64,000 nucleotides of DNA. Origin: Mesotaenium endlicherianum (taxonomy: Eukaryota; Streptophyta; Zygnematophyceae; Zygnematales; Mesotaeniaceae). The position numbers and the translations under genes are program-made. This document shows, in pieces, positions 59,027 to 64,000 of this stretch. The first letter of the stretch is position 1. Each line of letters begins with the position of its first letter. The notes under the pieces were generated by a model. That model had not been told where the DNA came from, searched no databases, and saw nothing but the letters and a program-made list of their open reading frames with translations. The DNA lies in the NCBI GenBank assembly GCA_009602735.1, contig WELA01002856.1, positions 164,236 to 228,235 of the forward strand. The letters are read 5' to 3'.

Positions 59027-61284
59027 ATGGATGACATGGCCATGATTCAAGCACTAAGCTTAACCCCTGACAAAGTACAAACTATGTTGGATACTTTCTG
59101 TCGTCCTCGCTATGATGGGAAATGGAGGATAACGAACCAGCTTGGAGCCTACACCCCTTGCTTTATTGATGGAGTGATGCTTGGCGTCGCTCATCTGGTC
59201 CTCATTGTTCTCTCTATATGCCGATACCGTCTTCTGGTTAAAAGTACAGTCAGACTGCCCCGTCAAGCGCTCGAAGTCTTGCTTATATTATGTGCGTCTA
59301 TCTGTGCCCTAGTTCCCTTCACACAGGTTGCGCTGGAAGTGTACGTGTACACTCGAGGAGATGATATGTTGCCTCCCTATGAGGTAAAATTGAAGGACCC
59401 ACTCCCTTCGTTTTTCTTACATCAGGCTCTACCTATTCACCGCCTGTCTATGTTTTGTTCAGTGCAGGTACTTGAATCTGGAAGTCTAATGTGATCCCGT
59501 GGATCCTGTCCCCACCTCTATTCTTTTCTTGAAACATAAATATGGTACTGATTTGTTCGAATCAGCGCGTGTCCTAGTGTTTTGAGCTTCAATATTTCTA
59601 TGTGGTCTTGTAGGGAGTTTCTAATGTAATACTCTCCTGACCTGCAGGAGGTGTCTCGCTGCATTACCTTCCTGGGTTGGTGTTTTGCCACTGTTGTACT
59701 TTGGCGCGAGCACAAAGGAGCCTCTAAGAAAGGATGGTGGTACCTACGCTTTGGAATCATATTTGTGCTGGCTGGCCAGTTGTCGAAGCTCAAATTTACT
59801 GTCCTGTTCCTCCTCGACTACAAGGGGTGTGTCTGATAGCCAAGCAAAGCTCTCCACCAATGGCCAAGTGTCTCCTCGAAGCAACTCATTGCATCAGCTC
59901 TTTCTCATGCAGCATTGTGGAATAGTTGCAACACACTCTGCTGCAAGTTCTACAAGCATCAGCTTCCTTGTACACTCAGTAAAGAAGAATAGTATGAGAA
60001 TGTGCCGCTAGTGAAAACATCGTAGGCAATCTTGAAGGCTGTCATTTCACTTTCCGCTGCAAACACGTGAATTGCTTCCGGTGGTAGTGTTTGAGGGACA
60101 TGGCTTTCACTGACTCGCCATCGGATTGTGGCTTCTGCAGGTTCTTGTTGGACCTGTTCTCTGTGCTTTTCAGCTTGGAGTACCTGTGTCATGTAAGTGC
60201 CCACTTCTAGCTGAGCACTTCAGACATGATGTCGACCTTTGATAGCGGGTCTTGCTTCCACCAATGCCGTGGGGTGGTGCCGGAGGGCTGTCTTCTGACG
60301 GACGCCACACGTGCCGGCTGCAGATAATTTTGGGAATCATGGCCGTGTGCTACTACCCGCCGTCAGTGCCCTCGGAGGAGCAGGCGGCCGCGGACGCCCA
60401 GGCAGCCGCAGAAGCGCAGTACGTGCCCCTGGCGGGCGAGGCGGGCTGTGACCAGGTGTGCCCCGAGTACAAGTCCGGCTTCCTCTCCCGTAAGCCCCCC
60501 TCCTCTCCTCTGCCGCTCAAGCAAAGGGTGTCTTATGCGAAGGCAGGTCACCATGTCATCACCTTGCTGTGGACTCGCCTGCCGGATGTGTAGCATCGCG
60601 CACACTGGGTGTTGACGTGTTGAGTTGGAGACCGGGGGGGTGCAGGAATGACGTGGGGATGGGTGAGCCCGTTGATGAGCCAGGGTGGCAAGAAGCCGCT
60701 GCACGACTGGGACGTGTGGCACCTGCACCGCAACGATACCACCCATGAGTGTGTTACCAGGTGGGTTGACTGCTGCACCTCCCACAGCATCACCCCACCC
60801 TTTGCAACCTCCAGCTGTGTGTGTGTGCGTGTGCGTGTGTGTGCGCATGTTGCCCTCGTGACTACTGGGCTGGGGGGTGGGCTGGACAGGACTGCACACG
60901 TGTTGCTGAGCTGAGCTGGTATAGCAAGCGGTGCCGCTGCCATGATGTGGGATGGGGGTGGGGGGGGGTGCAGGTTCTTCAAGGCGTGGGAGCCAGAGAG
61001 CAAGAAGGCCAAGCCCAGCCTCTTCCGCGCTCTCTGGAAGTGCTTCGGTGGCAGGTGCGTGTGCGTGTGTGTGTGCGTGTGTGTGCTGCTGCTTGTTGCT
61101 GGTCCAGCTGTCGCTCTCGTTGTCCCCTGAGCAATCATGGTCAGCCAACCAGCTGGCAGTGCTCTCTCTGAACGTGGCCTGGCTATGCATGACCCGGCAG
61201 AGCAGAGCCCTACGAGTACGCCACACTCGAGCACCGCTTTCGGGCAGTGAGGGCGCTGTCCTGAATGGCGTTGGGGATGCATTG

Positions 61285-61354
<70 letters not shown>

Positions 61355-61587
61355 NAGAGAGAGAGAGGCCTCGGCCAGGCCAGGCCAGGCCAGGGAGGGC
61401 GCTCTTTGTTCTCTCCTGTTTGGTGGGCTGGAAGGAGACGAAGAGGACAGCACCACTCTGCTCTGGTCTGCTGCCCCTCTAACGGTCTGTGGGCCGACGC
61501 TGCCCTTGCTCTGTGGTTGGCAGAGTCATCTACGCGGGCATCTTCCATGTACGCACTCGCACTGCCCATTATCTACTGCATGCTGCA

Positions 61588-61623
<36 letters not shown>

Positions 61624-64000
61624 CTTGCTTCCCGCGCAAGCATGTGGAAAAGGGAGAGGGGCAGCTTGGAGCCTGCGACTGATGATGTTTGGGGGGGGGG
61701 GGTGTGTGTGGAGCGCAGCTGGTGACCATGTACACGCAGTACGTGCCCGCCATGTACCTTGGCACCCTGCTGGCTGTGAGTGCCGCCCGCCCTCTCTCGC
61801 CGCCGCTGCGGCTGCTGCTGCTGCAGGCTTGTGAGGTGGACAGTAGTAGGGTGCTGACGCCGGGGCTGCCTGTGGGCGTGGCAGTCCATGGCCATGGGCA
61901 ACCCCGTGGCGGTGTCGTACAAGTATGCCGCCATCATCTTCTTCGGCTCCGTCATCGGGTCCGTGTGCTCCAACCACTGCACGTACAACATGCAGCGCGT
62001 GGGCTTCCGCATGCGCTCCGCGCTGGCCGCCGCCATCTTCCGCAAGGGGCTGCACCTCAGCTACGCCGGGCGGCAGGGCTTCTCCGCGGGGCGCATAGTG
62101 GGCATGATCTCGGGCGACACCGCCATGCTGCAGTTTCTAATCGAGAGCCTGCACAGCCTGTGGTCCACGCCCGTCACGCTGGCCTTCGGCATCTACCTGC
62201 TCTACCAGCTGGTGGGCGCCGCCGCCTTCATGAGCCTGGGCGTGCAGCTGCTGTTTGTGCCGCTGCAGATGTACGTGGCCAGCACTGTGCCGCAGCTGGC
62301 CGGCGCCTCCATGGGCAAGAGCGGCGCGCGCACCGGCATCATGTCGGAGATGTTCACCCACATGGACACCGTCAAGTGCTACGGGTGGGAGGCCAGCTTT
62401 CGCAAGCAGGTGTACGGCATCCGCGAGGAGGAGCTGGCCTGGTCGCGCGCCGCCCTGCTCGTCAACGGGGTGCGTCACCCACCCTCACCGTCCCATGCTG
62501 CTGCAGTCTGCAGGCAAAGGGCTGGGTGGAAGGGCTCGTGCCCCTTTCTGTGTCCTCTTCGTGCCCACCTCACCTGGGGGAGCGGGTGGAATGGGCTGGG
62601 CGGGCGTTGAGAGCGGGTGCAGCTCAACTTTTTCGTGCTGGAGATAGGGCCGGTGCTGGTGGCAGTGGCGGCGTTTGCGGGCTACGTGCTCATCGGGGGC
62701 ACCTTCACATCGCCCACGTTGTTTAGCTCTATCGCCGTGTTTGCCTCCATCAAGATCCCCATGTCCTTCTACCCCGAGCTCCTGCTCAACGTAAGCGACA
62801 CCCCCTCTCCCCCCTTCGGCTCTTTAGTTTGCTCCACCCAATTACCCCTTGCTAGCTTGTGTGTGTGCGTGCTTCCCTAGCTTTGGGTGGGACAGGTAGA
62901 GGTAGAGGAGGTTCATGGCAAGGAGAAGAGGGTCGGTGTGGGTTGGGGCAGTCGATGGGCGCCATGCAGTCCATCCAGCGGCTGCAGGACCTGCTGGCGG
63001 CGGAGGAGACGTCGCTGGCGCCCAACCCGCCCGTGGAGGAGGGCAAGCCCGCCATCGAGTGCAACCACCTGAGCTTCAGCTGGGACCCCAAGGCGGAGCA
63101 GCCCAACCTGCGCGACATCCACCTCAGTGTCCAGCCGGGCCAGCTGGTGGGCATCGTGGGCGGCACGGGCCAGGGCAAGACGTCGCTGGTGAACGCGCTG
63201 CTGGGCGAGATGCCCGTGTCCGCCGGCAAGGGCACGCCCGTGGTGCGCGGGCGCGTGGCGTACGTGCCGCAGGAGTCGTGGGTGTTCCACTCCACGCTGC
63301 GCAACAACATCCTCTTCGGCCTGCCCTTCGACCGCGTCAAGTACGAGCGCGCCCTGCGCGTCAGCGCCATGGAGCGCGACATGGCCATCCTGCCCGCCGG
63401 CGACCTCACCGAGGTGCCTGCTCCTCCTCCTCCTCCTCCTGTGGCAGAGAGCGCGTGCAATGAATGCATTCATCCAGTCACTCGTGAATGCCCACCCCTC
63501 GCTCGCTGGTGGCTGGGTGGCAGGTGTACGAGCGTGGGGCCAACCTGAGCGGGGGGCAGAAGCAGCGGCTGTCCATCGCGCGTGCCGTGTACGCGGATGC
63601 GGACGTGTACATCTTCGACGACCCGCTGAGCGCGCTGGACGCGCAGGTCACCAAGCAGGTGTTTGACAACTGCATCAGGAAGACGCTGTCGGGCAAGACT
63701 CGCCTTCTTGTCATGAACCAGCTGCAGTACCTGTCCTTCGTGGACCACGTGGTGCTGCTGGAGGGCGGCGCCATCGAGGACCAGGGCTCCTTCCAGGAGC
63801 TTATGGAGCGCGACCAGGCCTTCCGCGAGCTCATTGCGTCCGCCGGCGCCGCTGACGAGGAGGAACGCATTGAGCTGCAGCCCGAGCGCCCCGTCGACAT
63901 GTCCGCCAGCGCCAAGTGGCGCCGCGCGCTCCAGGCCACCAAGGCTGGTGGGTTCTCAGAGCGCTTGTCTCTCTCTCTGCACACCCCCCCCCCCCCCCCC
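59027..64000 (+). CDS. ABCC (MRP-type) full-size ABC transporter, 5' part
   Basis: Twelve exons read: 59027-59383, 59648-59826, 60141-60192, 60324-60489, 60646-60760, 60974-61054, 61524-61548, 61719-61775, 61885-62469, 62623-62790, 62952-63413 and 63524 to about 63947. All phases agree, giving about 890 residues, then the window ends. An N-terminal TMD0 (GAYTPCFIDGVMLGVAHLVL and further membrane spans) is followed by a linker with WGWVSPLMSQGGKKPLHDWDVWHL and TMD1 (VKCYGWEASFRKQV). NBD1 follows with Walker A GGTGQGKTS (about 665-673), signature LSGGQ (about 757) and Walker B VYIFDD (about 777-782). This is the layout of plant ABCC1/2-like vacuolar conjugate pumps. TMD2 and NBD2 must lie beyond the edge. 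Exons 7 and 8 are very small (25 and 57 bp). Confidence 0.9.
61287..61368 (+). repeat. AG dinucleotide microsatellite with one N
   Basis: About 40 AG units in ABCC intron 6 with an N at 61355. The true length is uncertain. Confidence 0.9.
61588..61624 (+). repeat. CCTG tetranucleotide microsatellite
   Basis: About nine units in ABCC intron 7, between the two smallest exons. Confidence 0.85.
63984..64000 (+). repeat. Poly-C run at the window end
   Basis: At least 17 C bases in the intron after ABCC exon 12, running off the window. Confidence 0.8.

Noticed and set aside
59060-59266. Minus-strand frame near the ABCC start as a gene
   Set aside because: It is the complement of ABCC exon 1 with no recognisable motif.

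Overview
The window looks like nuclear DNA of a green alga or other member of the Viridiplantae. It encodes a nuclear copy of plastid ribosomal protein L13 with a transit-peptide-like leader, a plant-type MICOS subunit, a plant-like GH1 glucosidase and a plant-like ABCC transporter, all with short GT-AG introns. The retroelements are chromodomain Ty3/gypsy elements with a plant-style primer site resembling initiator tRNA-Met. The species cannot be told from the sequence. All gene models were read by eye from reading frames and splice signals; no alignment was run.

Positions 1-40 kb are an AT-rich nest of transposable elements that can be peeled apart by target-site duplications (TSDs). Element A (2670-16293, TSD tcgtt) is a decayed chromovirus. 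It contains a 381-bp tandem amplification in gag, a full piggyBac transposon (5646-8963, TTAA duplication, intact transposase) and a reversed solo LTR of the element C family (12839-13580, TSD gtgcg). Element B (18385-27200, TSD atagc) is a young relative with whole gag and a pol broken by one stop codon. Element D is a partial copy whose LTR (27818-28355 plus 39883-40071) was split by element E, a minus-strand, probably non-autonomous element (28356-39882). E holds the complete chromovirus C (30709-36865, TSD aggct) and a solo LTR of the A/B family (37891-38560, TSD caccc).

The most unusual element feature is a third reading frame (ORF3) between pol and the 3' LTR of A and B. It has a charged coiled-coil-like N terminus, a conserved core, an acidic stretch and a conserved C-terminal motif, and I recognise no family. 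The A and B gag-pol regions are nearly identical by eye, but the ORF3 proteins are only about half identical. Copies of the polypurine tract lie just after pol, before ORF3, suggesting that ORF3 is a module added behind an older 3' end. Gag and pol of B are offset by -1 and overlap at a slippery heptamer T_TTA_AAA. In A the piggyBac insertion used the TTAA inside that heptamer.

Positions 40-64 kb are mostly single-copy genes: MIC10 (+), plastid RPL13 (-), URB2 (+, ten exons), a GH1 beta-glucosidase-type gene (-, ten exons) and the 5' part of a full-size ABCC transporter (+, twelve exons read, running off the window). URB2 and most ABCC exons are very GC-rich and full of triplet repeats, unlike the flanking DNA. 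RPL13 and URB2 are divergent and share about 500 bp of upstream DNA. The three single N bases (34247, 52449, 61355) each sit inside a duplicated or simple repeat, and the window ends in a poly-C run, so those spots may be assembly joins.
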